Of a stretch of DNA of 64,000 nt, positions 35,218 to 46,391 are shown piece by piece (position 1 is the first letter of the stretch; each line of letters starts with the position of its first letter). The notes under the pieces are model-generated. The model was not told the origin of the DNA. It saw only the letters and a program-made list of their open reading frames with translations, and searched no databases. The stretch comes from Eustoma russellianum (Eukaryota; Streptophyta; Magnoliopsida; Gentianales; Gentianaceae): NCBI GenBank assembly GCA_036186865.1, contig AP025053.1, forward strand, positions 4,572,035-4,636,034, read 5' to 3'. Both the position numbers and the translations under genes were made by a program.

Positions 35218-36470
35218 CATTATATCTAGAGAGCTTTTTAATAAAACTAACTTTATTACAACCGACATTTTCAAAGGAGGCCCTTATAATATATTTTAGG
35301 TGTGACCACAAAACCATATCTCTCATAAAGAAAGAAAAGAAAAGGGGAAAAAAAGGAAAAGGAAAAGGCCTCATCATCTGATCCACAAAAACTAAGGACA
35401 CGACATGTTTGGTTCGCTCATTAATCTAAACCTTCAAAAACCGTCAGGCTTTTCTAATCATACTATTCTGCGGCCATACTTCAGTTTTTGCCCTTTGCCC
35501 AAGTCGTTTTCGTGTCTTGTTTTCCCTTATTTAATGTCCATATTGAAGTGGTTGAACAAGGGGGAGCTTGGAACAACGGATAAGATTGCTGCGCGTTTGA
35601 ATTGCAGAAACAGATTTTTGTACAAAAATGTAGCGTAAGATTACGTACATCACACTGCAAAACGATATTCTCCTTAGATACTGCCTAAATATACGAGACT
35701 AGTACATCTGGACGCCGTTTATTGAAGTGGTTGAACATCATGCCCAATTGTAATCCTTTTAGTAACAAACCATGTAATAAATCTGTCAATTTTCTCGATT
35801 TCATTTTCTATGCTACCCGATTCTCACATTCTTTTTCATATGTTTTTTAATTTTCAATATCCATGGCGTGTTTCCTTTTCTTCTATCCATAAAATTGAAC
35901 ATACACCCCATCATTTTCTGTTTTAGTTTACTGGTGTGTGGATAGCAGGACGAGCATAAGAGAGGAGAAAGTAGAAGATTTTCACTGTTGTATTTGGTGC
36001 GACGAAAAAACGATGACAAAATTGTAGATAATCACGTGTATTTTTTTGATATTTTTATTTACTTTTTGTTTTAGGCTGTATAAAATTTAGTTGTTAATTT
36101 TTAGTTTTTGTTTTGTTATGGCTGTTGTTTTATTACTTCAAGATTTTAATCTTCCACGATCAGTTTGCATTTTTTTAACATATCGGTAATCGGATTTCAC
36201 CATAATACGGTGACTTGTATTTTTGATTTGTTATAATATCTTACTCCAACTTGTATTTTTAATTTGTTATAATATCTTACTCCAATGTTTCAATCTTTCA
36301 AGGTTAGATGTCAAAAAGAATTGATATTTTCTTAGTTTTCTTTTTGTTTTGTTATTTTTATTAAAATGTATTTCTAACATATGAGTTGTTTTTAGAAAAA
36401 TACATATAACAGAAATGAAAGGGTCATAAGTTGGGGTCCGGATCCCCTGACCGCCGGTTCTCTCATCCCC
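35218..36470. other. Spacer, nothing assigned
   Basis: AT-rich with short open frames on both strands lacking any signature. Confidence 0.4.
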
Positions 36471-36474
36471 CTCG

Positions 36475-36592
36475 CGACCGTCCGCCATGTGGCAGCAGGG
36501 AGGGATGGTGAGGCTAGATGAGTGTGACCTCCATTCAGCCTCACCACCCTCGGTGTGCCACGTGACGAGCGATCTTTTGTTACTGCCCCCAC
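36475..36592. repeat. CACGTGGCA-type palindromic repeat
   Basis: CCATGTGGCAGCAGGGAGGG with GGTGAGGCT, then AGCCTCACCACC with GTGCCACGTG, form two arms of an imperfect hairpin about 110 bp long. Related to 30738-30862. Confidence 0.55.
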
Positions 36593-36734
36593 AGGAGGGA
36601 TCAGGAGATCTCAATCGCAGAAGTTGTGAATCACTCAATTTTAGAAACGAAAAATTCGAAATCTTGAACAAGCTGTCGTTTTGAAATCTACTAGTTCCGG
36701 CTAAAATAAAGGTGGTTTTAAAATCAGTAACTTT

Positions 36735-37035
36735 GGAGCAAAAGCGAAATCCATCACCCTGGGTTCTACCATCCTAGCCTCGAAGACCATTATAGAGGAT
36801 TCAAATTAGGAGTTTAGCGGACTCTTAGATTGGGTGAGGACTTATGCAGTGACTCACACAAGTTGTCTGTGGAACACCCATACTGTGCGTGTCTCTGGAA
36901 TCAGACTCTTGACCTCTTTAAGCAAATCTCAATCCGAATACTAACTGGAAATGCTCTTGGAACACCCACATTGTGCGCGTATCTGAAATCGGACTCTTGA
37001 CCTCTTTAAGCAAATCTCATTCTGAATACTAACTG
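36735..37035 (-). mobile_element. tRNA-derived SINE, reversed, with duplicated head
   Basis: Body GGACTCTTAGATTGGGTGAG and GGAACACCCATACTGTGCG, followed by the head with GGAATCAGACTCTTGACC (B-box region reversed) and AATACTAACTGGAA (A-box region reversed). The head, about 85 bp, appears twice in tandem (36866-36950 and 36957-37035). Same family as 27653 and 39083. Confidence 0.6.
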
Positions 37036-38575
37036 GAATATGCTCTGAGAGCGAAAAATCACAAACTTTATTAAACCAAGTGTGTTCAGGTTTATCTTAG
37101 TCTGATCCAAGTTTCAGTTTATCCCGACCAGGCTCCCCCTATTCTTTTCCAGTTTCAGTTTAAAACAAAAACGGTAATATTTTACTTCTTAAATCCACAA
37201 GTGTATGAAAACTAATTTCTTTTAAAAAAAGAAAAAGAAAAGAAAGAAAGAAGGAGAAGACAAACGAAGCATGCTATCATCAATTGGACGAAACAAAAGG
37301 ATAATAGTGGCTGAAATCGTGTGGTGTGAAATTAATTGAGAAAGAAGGGGGCATATGAAAAGGATATACCATCAGTGGCTGGCATCCAACCTATGATTCT
37401 TTTGTCACAAAATGTCATTTTTCATACTCTAAGGACACTATTTCAGTTTAATGAGACTTTGTGGAAGATACAAATCAGAATAATCTATTGGTTTTTTTCG
37501 ATAGAAAGATGTATGTATGATCCGTACAAAGTACTGATCTAATACTGACTCGAACTTAAACCTACATTAAAACTAATCTCATACCAATCAAAACCTAAGT
37601 ACTCAGCGCCTGATCCAACCTGTGATTCTCGTTACAAGTGTAAGGCTACACTTACAACCCGAGGAAAACGAGGCCAAAATGATTTTTGAACTCCAACAAC
37701 AACTCCAAAGGCTATCCTTGCCCATGCTTCACTTTGGCTTCTTCTTCTATTATTTGTACTCTTATAAATTTTCCCCATGCATGCTGCATTTGCATAGAAG
37801 CAAAAAGTGGGTAACAATCAGGTCATATTGCTCATTTATGATATGATACTGTCACATTATAGTTATCAAGTCAATCATACATTCATGACTGGAAACTATT
37901 TCACATGGTTACAACGGGTATTCTATACGAGTTAAATTTCAAATGATAATGTTAAAGTCAACCTTAATATAAAAAAAATAGTGCGATGCGTGTTAAAGGA
38001 GATGTGTTATGACGGTCTAGGAACAAATAGGAAGTAATTAGTCTCATGATGACACATAAGAGTTAAAATCAAGCAAAAGATGATTATTATTATTCATACA
38101 AGAGACTTATATATAAAATTATTTTGTAAATACAATTGATTATGAAATAATTAGTCATACTTGTTTTCGGTGTATTTTAGAATTTATTATTCAAGTGTTA
38201 CTCAACATGTTAAAGTAAGATGATCATAGTGAATTTTTTTTATTCTCAAATTATAACTTTCATATAGTTTTATATTTGAATTTCCGAACATAAAATTAAC
38301 AAAACCTAATTTAATTTAGACTAGCCCGATTAACTTAACTAGTACAATCCTGACCGAACCTAATTTTTCAAGCTTCCAGATTAATGGTGTCATAGGAAAA
38401 ACAAAAAACAAAAAAACAAATGCAGTTCTCGTAAGGACATAACGGCTCCATTACTCACTGACCATATATTGTCGATTATTTTTCATATTCGTATATACTC
38501 ACCTTGCATCTATCACACGTTTGATATCTGCCCTCCTGCCTTACTTATCAACGGTTAATTTGATTTTAGAAAACG
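37036..38575. other. Spacer, nothing assigned
   Basis: No supported gene. Purine-rich run at 37220-37260. Confidence 0.4.
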
Positions 38576-38576
38576 T

Positions 38577-38790
38577 GAATACAACAACATAAAGTATATA
38601 TCTTAACGACAGCAAAAGCTATCGTTAGAGTCTAGAAAGGATGAAAATTAGACAAACAATACCTCAATTTTAAAAGCTAGAGAGTTTTTTTTCAGTGAGA
38701 CCTTTAGCTTTATATTTATCTGTATATATGACACAATAATAAAGATAGGATATGCTAGTGTGTTAGTAAATGAATTTAGTAAAATAAACC
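38577..38790 (+). repeat. Dispersed SINE-like repeat, copy 1
   Basis: TACAACAACATAAAG, then AAGCTATCGTTAGAGTCTAG, ACAAACAATACCTC, AGTGAGACC and GACACAATAATA match 43310-43520 inside GAPN intron 6, and reversed at 60178-60310. The structure (CAACAACA head, GTCTAGGGAGG-like middle) resembles short plant SINEs of Solanaceae type; family name not asserted. Confidence 0.55.
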
Positions 38791-38884
38791 TAACATTTAT
38801 TTTACAATTTCTACTATTTATAATATACTATGATTTAAAAGCATATCTAACATTTCGCCATATGTATTAGTATGCAAAACGGGT

Positions 38885-38975
38885 TAGGATCCCCTCACCC
38901 CATACGTCATCACGCGACACGTGGCAGCAGGGGTAAGTGGGGTGAGAGGAAAGTAGATGAGGTAATCTCATCCCA
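38885..38975. repeat. Half copy of CACGTGGCA-type repeat
   Basis: GATCCCCTCACCCC, then CGACACGTGGCAGCAGGGG, then GGGGTGAGAGG. Related to one arm of 36475-36592. Confidence 0.45.
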
Positions 38976-39082
38976 TGCAAAACATAAACCTATCATGTAA
39001 GAATCATAAAGATGCCAAATTCGACCGCAAAGACAGTTGAGTGAAAAAAATGTTAGAATAGAAAGCTTTAAAAACGCGCATA

Positions 39083-39545
39083 TGACATAGTCCAGTTGGT
39101 ACTCAGGTTGGGATTTACTCCAATAGGTCAAGAATTTGAATCCAAGGACACGCACAGTGTGGGTGTTACACTGCTGCTAGGTCGAAGGCCTGGTTTGCGG
39201 AGGGACACTTTGTGTGGGTCACCCAACCCAGGAGACCGCTGGGCTCCTGATTTTCGGCCTGATTTGCGAGGGACACCTTGTGTAGGTCAATGCGTAATCC
39301 TTCACCTAACCTAAGAGGCCGCTGAGCTCTTGATTTGCATCCTCTACAATTTTTCTTATGGCTCGGGCGATGGAAGCCCTAGAGCGAGGGATTGGAGCAA
39401 CTTGTATGGATTACTGCCTAAGTCTGCACCCAACCTAAGAGGTTGCTGGACTCTTGATTTGCATTCTCCGCAATGTTTCTTGGGGCTGAGATGGTGGAAG
39501 CCCGAGAAAGAAGGATTTCGCCTTTGCTCCAAGAAAGCTTTAAAA
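39083..39545 (+). mobile_element. tRNA-derived SINE with repeated tail segments
   Basis: A-box-like TAGTCCAGTTGGTACTC (39088-39104) and B-box-like GGTCAAGAATTTGAATCC (39126-39143). The body CACGCACAGTGTGGGTGT is as at 27653. The tail unit ending CTGATTT(G/T)C, GCTGG(G)CTC and CCTAAGAGG occurs about three times to 39545, suggesting internal duplications or stacked partial copies. Confidence 0.6.
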
Positions 39546-39766
39546 AACTTAACATTTGTCAATAGTTTGGGATGTACGTTTGATTGAATGTGACAACTTT
39601 AACCGTTGTTGTATCGGTGGTTTCGTACTCATGTCATCAGGTGGATGGTTAAGGATTTTTGTTTTAGGCCACATTCAGAACTTTATAGATGCCGTTCAAG
39701 GACTGAGAATTCAAATTTTTTTGTCATAAAGATGCCAAAATCGATAAATTAGTATATCAAATTCAA

Positions 39767-40569
39767 GAGTTAATTACATCTGATATCTAAAATTATGTAC
39801 AAAATTTAAGTGGCATCTGTACTTTAACAAATGTCTTTGGATATCTATACTTATTGGGAAAATTAGCATCTGACATCCTGTTGACGTCATAAATGTAATT
39901 TTCATTTTTTTAAAAAAAAATAAAAAAATAATTCAAAAATAAAAAATAAAACCCCATTCCCAACCCTTCATTTTTTTTCGGTCAAAATATTCTCCTATCT
40001 CTACCCACGCACCGCCATTTCCATCCTCACCATTTGCTGAAAATATTTCACCGTGGGCGGAAGTTTGTTCTCTCTGGTTAAACCCAAATTTATACCAAAA
40101 ATGACAGTTTTCTTCCGCCACCTTATCCACTGTCATCCCTCCATCTTCTTGTATTTACGGTGAATAACAATAACCCCTTCTCCTTTTTCGACCAACCACA
40201 AATCACAGTCTCTTCTTTCTCCATTTTCCCCTCCTAAACCCAACACACACTTGACTGTAACCTTACACCCTTGAAGAGTTAACTTTTGTCTTTCTCTCTC
40301 TTCTGGAATAGATATGGTGAGATGGCTTTTGGAAGATTGAGAAAAAGATATATTTTGGTCCAAGAAGAAGGTGAAGGAGAGTGGGAGATGGGAGTTTTCT
40401 TTTTTATTTTTGAATTTTTTTAAAAATTTTAAAATAAATAAATAAAAATTACATTTATGATGTAAGTAATATGTCATATGCTAATTTCTCTAATAAATAT
40501 ATATACCAAAGAAATTCGTTAAAATAGGATGGTACTTAAAATTTTTGTGGATGGAGATTCAATTAACTA
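39767..40569. mobile_element. Long foldback transposon upstream of GAPN
   Basis: Outer left arm AGTTAATTACATCTGATATC pairs with the right arm ending GATTCAATTAACT. Inner landmarks TTAGCATCTGACAT and CATAAATGTAATTTTCATT (left) pair with AAAATTACATTTATGATG and ATATGTCATATGCTAATTTC (right). The element is about 800 bp with diverged arms of about 150-200 bp and a unique centre. It is flanked by TCAAATTCAA (39757-39766, 40570-40579), a 10 bp duplication consistent with Mutator-like elements (usually 9-11 bp). No transposase. Confidence 0.75.
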
Positions 40570-40579
40570 TCAAATTCAA

Positions 40580-40899
40580 TAATAGTTAAAAGAAAACACG
40601 TGCCCTCTACAAAGAATAAATAAAAGAAGAAAGCAAAAAAACCAAGTTGAAATCTATGGCTCGACGACTCTCCACAGGACCACAAGTGTGGCTAAGCTTC
40701 TTCCTGTACTTATAGACACAAATTCTTGCACCAACCCGCCAACTACAACCATAGCTTTATTCATCTACTTCCTGCTACTGGGGAAGCAGCAGATAGCAGA
40801 CACTTCTTCTCACTACAAGAATTAATCACACTGGTTTCTGGGTTCTTGATTTCTTAAAGGAAAGCTGTGAGCTTTAGGAGAATTTTTGGGTCGATTGTG
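40580..40899 (+). promoter_or_regulatory. GAPN proximal promoter and 5' UTR region
   Basis: Only about 320 bases separate the foldback element from the GAPN start codon. A TATA-like ACTTATAGAC occurs at about 40706-40715. 40740-40899 is pyrimidine/adenine mixed, as plant 5' UTRs are. A CACGTG core lies near 40598. The exact transcription start cannot be read from sequence. Confidence 0.5.
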
Positions 40900-43800
40900 A
40901 TGGCGGGAACAGGAGCTTTTGCTGATATCATTGATGGAGAAGTGTTCAAGTACTATGCAGATGGGGAATGGAAGAAATCTTCGTCTGGGAAGTCTGTTGC
41001 TATCATCAATCCCACTTCAAGAAAGACTCACTACAAGGTTCAAGGTACTGCGGTGATCACTTATGAGATTTTGGTGTTTGATTAGGAGGTTCATGAGTGC
41101 TTAGGATGTTTTCTTTAAAAAAAAATTTCACTTTGGTGGGTTTCAGTTTTTTGAGTTGTCAGCTTGAAAAGGAGGTTGGGGGGGGGGGGAGGTGTGTGTG
41201 GAGGTTCTCCGTTCTGTTCTTTGTTGGTTCTTGAGTTAACGATCTCTTTTGTTGCATGGCTGAAATGTTAATCTTGATGGTTGTGATTATATGGGATCTA
41301 AAATTTAGAAGTTTGCAGCTCATTCCATGAAGGTTTTCCTGCACCTTCTGGCTACTTGGGTGAAACATGACTAGCTTTGACTTTAAGTGATTGGTGAATT
41401 TATTTATTTTCCCTTTTGGAATTTTTAAGATCACTGTATCCTTCAGTACCAAGTGAGATCATAGAATATAATTACATAAAAAATGTTCTTTTATGTCGGT
41501 AATGGCTAATTCATTGGGGCCTATTTATGATATTATGTCAAGTTGATCTTTTTCCTCTGTTTCAATCTCCATTGATGTAATAATTAGAATCTTCATATTT
41601 ATAGTACTAATAATCAGCTCTTTGAATCTTTAGTGTGCTAAAATTGTGTTTTTCGGGATTACACGAAAATTCCATGACTCGAATACATTAGTGTCAAGGT
41701 TTATCTATGATTTTTTTCAAACATTATTTTTTTAATCAATCAGTTTCTTGGTCTTAGCTTTATTGAATATCGCACTCTAACATGCCAATGTTGAACCAGC
41801 TTGTACACAGGAGGAGGTTAACAAGGCCATGGAGGCAGCGAAAGTTGCACAGAAATTGTGGGCAAAGACGCCGCTCTGGAAGCGCGCAGAGCTGCTTCAC
41901 AAGGCAGCTGCTATTCTGAAAGAGCACAAAGCCCCGATTGCAGAATGTCTTGTCAAGGAAATAGCAAAACCAGCAAAAGATGCTGTCACTGAGGTAATGA
42001 ATGGTCAATGAAATTGTCAAGTATTTTGTCAGCATTCTGAGATAATAATTGCCTAGGGAAGCTGATCTTACATTTACATTTTAATGAAGGTGGTAAGATC
42101 AGGAGATCTCATTTCTTACACTGCTGAAGAAGGAGTGAGGATTCTGGGAGAGGGAAAATTCTTGGTCTCTGATAGTTTTCCTGGAAACGAGAGGACCAAG
42201 TACTGTCTCACATCTAAGGTATGCTTGTAATTACACCCTTTTAGCCATGTTAGATACTTCGCCTATCGTTGCGAAGACCTTAATGTGTTATTTGCATTTA
42301 GTCAGACGTCTTGTGATTGTCAAACAATTACGCATGGTAAATTCTCTTAACATTAAAGCATATGTTCGGAGTCACTCGCTGCTGACTTGAGCTAAATTAG
42401 TAATGTACTTTTTGTTTGGTATGGAAGCATTCCTACCCTACTGATGCATAGGGTTGGGGGGAATTAGTGTTTGTGCATATTTAGGTGTTGGCACTGACAT
42501 TTTCAAAACCATATTTTTGGCCCCAGATTCCACTGGGTGTTGTTTTAGCAATCCCACCTTTCAATTATCCTGTCAACCTTGCTGTCTCCAAAATTGGTCC
42601 TGCATTGATTGCCGGGAATTCCATTGTACTCAAACCTCCTACTCAGGTACATCACTCTAACTTAAGACCAGATGGTGTACTGTTCTTAACTTCAAGATTT
42701 TATTTATCGATCCAGTGCTAAGAACTTTCACGTGAATGATTTCAGGGTGCTGTCGCTGCCCTTCATATGGTCCATTGTTTCCACTTGGCCGGTTTTCCCA
42801 AAGGCCTTATCAGCTGTGTCACTGGGAAAGGTTCTGAAATTGGCGATTTTCTAACTATGCATCCTAGTGTTAACTGCATAAGGTGACCAGAAGTTCAGGT
42901 CTTTAGACAATTACTCCAACTTCCTTAATTGGTGTTTTCTCACAATTTGATGTTGCCTATCTTGTTTAGCTTCACTGGCGGTGACACTGGCATTGCAATC
43001 TCAAAGAAAGCAGGCATGGTCCCTTTACAGATGGAGTTGGGAGGAAAAGATGCTTGTATTGTTCTTGAAGATGCAGATCTTGATTTAGTAGCTGCAAACA
43101 TTATTAAAGGAGGCTTCTCTTACAGGTCTATAACATCTCCTCTTTTAGTTCCCAACTTACTGTTAACCTAATCGAAGTTTGTTTCCTGGAGGTCAAGAAA
43201 CACTTCATACGAGATTATGCTGTGAATGTTGGAATTAATTACAGATAAAACAGGGGAATTAACTATTTATTTAAATGAAAAAAGTAAGAACAAGCAAATT
43301 ATTTTATATTGTACAACAACAACACGTACCCAGTATATCCTAACGACATTCAAAGCTATCGCTAGGGTCTAGGGAGGGTGGAAGGCAGGCAAACAATACT
43401 TTCATCCCAAAGGATAGAGAGTTTGCTTCCAGTGAGACCCCCGGCTCTATAAGTACATGCATAAATGACACAATAATAGAGTATGGTTTGCTAGTGTGTT
43501 AGTGAAGGAATTTAGTGAATACAAATAAAATGCTTCCGATATTAGAGTATCCATAATCATGTATATGTACATATAATGAAAGACCAAGACAAAACAAAAA
43601 GCACAAAGTCAACCTAAAGTGTATGGTGTAATCTAAGCCCCTAAGTATACTCTAAGGTATCCTATATCCTGCCTAAACTTCGTTAACCTTAATCTTCTGC
43701 CTCCATAAACTCCTATCCTGGAGTATACTCTAAGGTGCCCCTAAGTATACTCTAAGTACGTAAATATGAAAAGTTGAAGCAACTGATTGGTTGAAACCTT

Positions 43801-44989
43801 AACAAGTAATTGACCATCTAGAATAATATTTTTAGATCAGTGTTTATTTGGATGTTTCAACTTCACAGAGTCAGCATCTTATGCTTAAAATAGTTCCAAA
43901 GGCGTACTCACATGTGGTTGTCCATAGTTGTCACAAATGATGCCAAACCATTGACATGTTTCATGCTGAAACAGAAAGTTATGTTTACTTCTTTCTGTAT
44001 ACAACAGTGGCCAAAGGTGTACAGCTGTTAAGGTTGTTCTGGTGATGGAATCTGTGGCTGATTCACTCGTGGAAAAAGTAAAGGCAAAAGTGGCAAAGTT
44101 AACAGTTGGTCCGCCTGAAGATGATAGCGATATCACCCCGGTTGTTTCGGAGTCATCGGCTAACTTTATTGAGGGGTTAGTTATGGATGCTAAACAAAAG
44201 GGTGCTACCTTTTGCCAAGAGTACAAGAGAGAGGGCAATCTCATCTGGCCGTTGTTGCTTGACCACGTTCGTCCTGACATGAGGATCGCTTGGGAGGAGC
44301 CCTTTGGACCAGTCTTACCTGTTATAAGGATCACTTCCATTGAAGAAGGAATTCATCACTGCAACGCCAGCAATTTTGGACTACAGGTACTTCATACATC
44401 ATTGTTGATGCATCTTCATGACATTCTTATAACCCCAAAAGTATCAATCACCTCTTGGACGTTTCTAAATTATTTCTTAAAATGATGAACTGTAGGGATG
44501 CATTTTTACAAAAGACATCAACAAAGCAATGTTGATTAGTGATGCTATGGAAACAGGAACAGTTCAGATTAACTCTGCTCCTGCTCGCGGGCCTGACCAT
44601 TTTCCTTTCCAGGTAAAATTCCAACCTAGACTGGTTATGTTTTAAGTCAGGGAAAGGGCGTTCCCGGTGTACCAGGCGTCGATCGATTCTCGATCTGATG
44701 TACATAGCCTTAACCTAGACTTTGTGCAAGAGGTTGTTTCTATGACCAGCAGCAACCTTAACAGTTGCTTCAAGGCCCGCCCTCCTTAAGTCAGACAAAG
44801 GCGCGTATCTAATTCCGGTTCTGTAATTATCTCTGCTTAGCACTTACATTTTGAGATCTGTTGGTGAATATGCAGGGCATCAAGGATAGTGGAATTGGAT
44901 CACAAGGCATTACCAATAGCATTAACATGATGACCAAAGTTAAGAGCACTGTGATTAACCTGCCAAGTCCTTCATATACAATGGGTTAA
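40900..44989 (+). CDS. GAPN: NADP-dependent non-phosphorylating glyceraldehyde-3-phosphate dehydrogenase (ALDH11 family)
   Basis: Oxidises glyceraldehyde-3-phosphate directly to 3-phosphoglycerate with NADP+, giving cytosolic NADPH and bypassing the ATP-forming step of glycolysis. Nine coding exons with GT/AG borders and consistent phase: 40900-41044, 41800-41993, 42090-42218, 42527-42646, 42746-42882, 42970-43125, 44008-44386, 44496-44612, 44876-44989. They total 1491 nt, that is 496 residues plus stop, the length known for plant GAPN. The protein starts MAGTGAFADIIDGEVF and ends SPSYTMG. Catalytic residues are in place: Asn169 (PPFNYP), Glu264 (QMELGGK) and Cys298 (SGQRCTA). No transit peptide, fitting a cytosolic enzyme. 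The start at 40900 matches the family N-terminus; no upstream in-frame ATG exists in the same open stretch. Introns 6 and 8 hold SINE copies. It looks intact and functional. Confidence 0.97.
43310..43520 (+). repeat. Dispersed SINE-like repeat, copy 2, in GAPN intron 6
   Basis: GTACAACAACAACACGTACC, CTAGGGTCTAGGGAGGGTGG and AGTGAGACCCCCGGCTC: the best preserved of the three copies (others at 38577-38790 and, reversed, 60178-60310). It lies within intron 6 (43126-44007), well away from both splice sites. Confidence 0.6.
44640..44795 (-). mobile_element. Au-type SINE in GAPN intron 8
   Basis: Reverse strand begins GGAGGGCGGGCCTTGAAGCA, has CAACTGTTAAGGTTGCTGCT (A-box region), then GGTCATAGAAACAACCTCTT, and ends near GGTACACCGGGAACGCC. 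This matches the layout of the Au SINE family of flowering plants, but the stretch that should hold the B box is shortened. Located between exons 8 (ends 44612) and 9 (starts 44876). Confidence 0.65.
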
Positions 44990-46064
44990 TTATTCCCCAC
45001 GAGCAAGTTAAATAATCATCCGCGAGTATCATGTATGTTTGGTGCTAAATTTCAACAGCCTAAGCTTTAGCTTTGGCAGCTGATGAGTTTCTGTTGCTGT
45101 TTGCCAGGGCTTTAAAGCTAGTGAATAAGAATGTCTATGTCTGTTTACCATCTCTCTTGTGCTTTTTTCGTATTCTTAATGTAAATTTTTTTATCCTTTT
45201 AGAACACTAAGTAGAAGGTTGAATGCAAAATCTGGGTGCTTGGTTTTCATTCTAACCGTCCTAAAAGGATACGTGATGATTATCATGTCTTTCTTGTCTC
45301 CTTGTTCCATGTCGTTGATATAATTAAAAGCTTATTTCCAGTGTACTAGACTAGACTTCCGTGTTTGTGCAGAGTTGGGGAAGGAAGAGTCGGGGGAGGA
45401 ACCGGATAGTTTTGTGATCTGATATACATAGTCTTATCTTTAGAGGAGGGGCCGGAACGCAACCTTGCCTTGCACTTTTTTGTGTAAGAGCTAAATCTAC
45501 GGTTAGAACACGTGAGCTTAAGTTCACAAAACAGTACTAGTTCTTAAACATAAAACTGCTAATAATATATGCATAAATAAACAAGGACGAGCTTCAAGAT
45601 ATTCATGATCTAAAGGAGTATTTCTCATCATGGGAGTCTCCTAAGATTAGAAAATTATATGAATACAGCTCAGTAATATCATATTCTTCACGCGTGAGAG
45701 TTTCGTCATGAGGAGAATTATCTAAATATGCTCAAGAATAGTGTAACAAAATAAAATTCTCATCCATAAGTTTTTCAAGGAGATGCATAAATTATCTATA
45801 TAGAGGGACGAAATATCTATATAATGACGATTGTTTCGTGTGTGTTACTACCGGAGCTTCAACCCGATATGAATCTGTGACTTGCTAGGCCTTTTTTCAT
45901 CAACTTAGTTTTCTATTCAACCTTTCTTTCCTTCTGTTACACAAATTCACAAAACTAACAAGACACGATATACAATTGTGTACTTTATATATTTAAAGTA
46001 ATTACAATAACATATGACTAATATGGCGAAGCTAACTAACAAATCTTCATAGCAAAGTTGAACC
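44990..46064 (+). other. GAPN 3' region and spacer
   Basis: 44990 to about 45200 is the likely 3' UTR (T-rich, ends near TTGTGCTTTTTTCG and TTAATGTAAATTTT). No clear AATAAA signal. 45370-45475 has GATCTGATATACATAGTCTTA and GGGCCGGAACGCAACC, loosely like the tail of the Au SINE at 44640. The remainder is unassigned. Confidence 0.4.
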
Positions 46065-46315
46065 CCAACCTCAAGGTCCCTCCACAACCCAGCCCGACGA
46101 GGCAGCTGAGAGGATATAAATCAGGTATTCAACGGTCCGCTAAAGGGGAGGCACAAAACACGCAGACCCACACTAGGGGTCCATCCTCAAGACCCACGTT
46201 AGAGTCTAAAGATAAGACACCCACAATGTAGTCTTCGGAATTCGAACCTTCAACCTTTATAGCAAATTTGCCCTTCCGAAACCAATTGAGTTATGCCCTG
46301 CGGGCTAACTAAAAA
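46065..46315 (-). mobile_element. tRNA-derived SINE, reversed
   Basis: Reverse strand starts GTTAGCCCGCAGGGCATAAC with A-box-like TAACTCAATTGGTT, then B-box-like GGTTCGAATTCC, then a body through CTTTAGCGGACCGTTG to a tail near CCTCAGCTGCCTCG. A tRNA-like promoter at the 5' end followed by about 200 bp without coding fits a SINE. No certain target duplication. Confidence 0.6.
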
Positions 46316-46391
46316 TCGCTTGTATATAACTCTTGAATCAGAATATGTACGCCGAAAATAGTAGTGTACAAGTATTCCACCTACTCAGTAG

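Noticed and set aside
36267..36671. 134-codon minus-strand open frame
   Set aside because: It overlaps the CACGTGGCA palindromic repeat and has no family signature.
40867..40899. Longer GAPN N-terminus starting upstream of 40900
   Set aside because: The frame stays open upstream but has no ATG; the protein from 40900 has the family N-terminus and the expected 496 residues.
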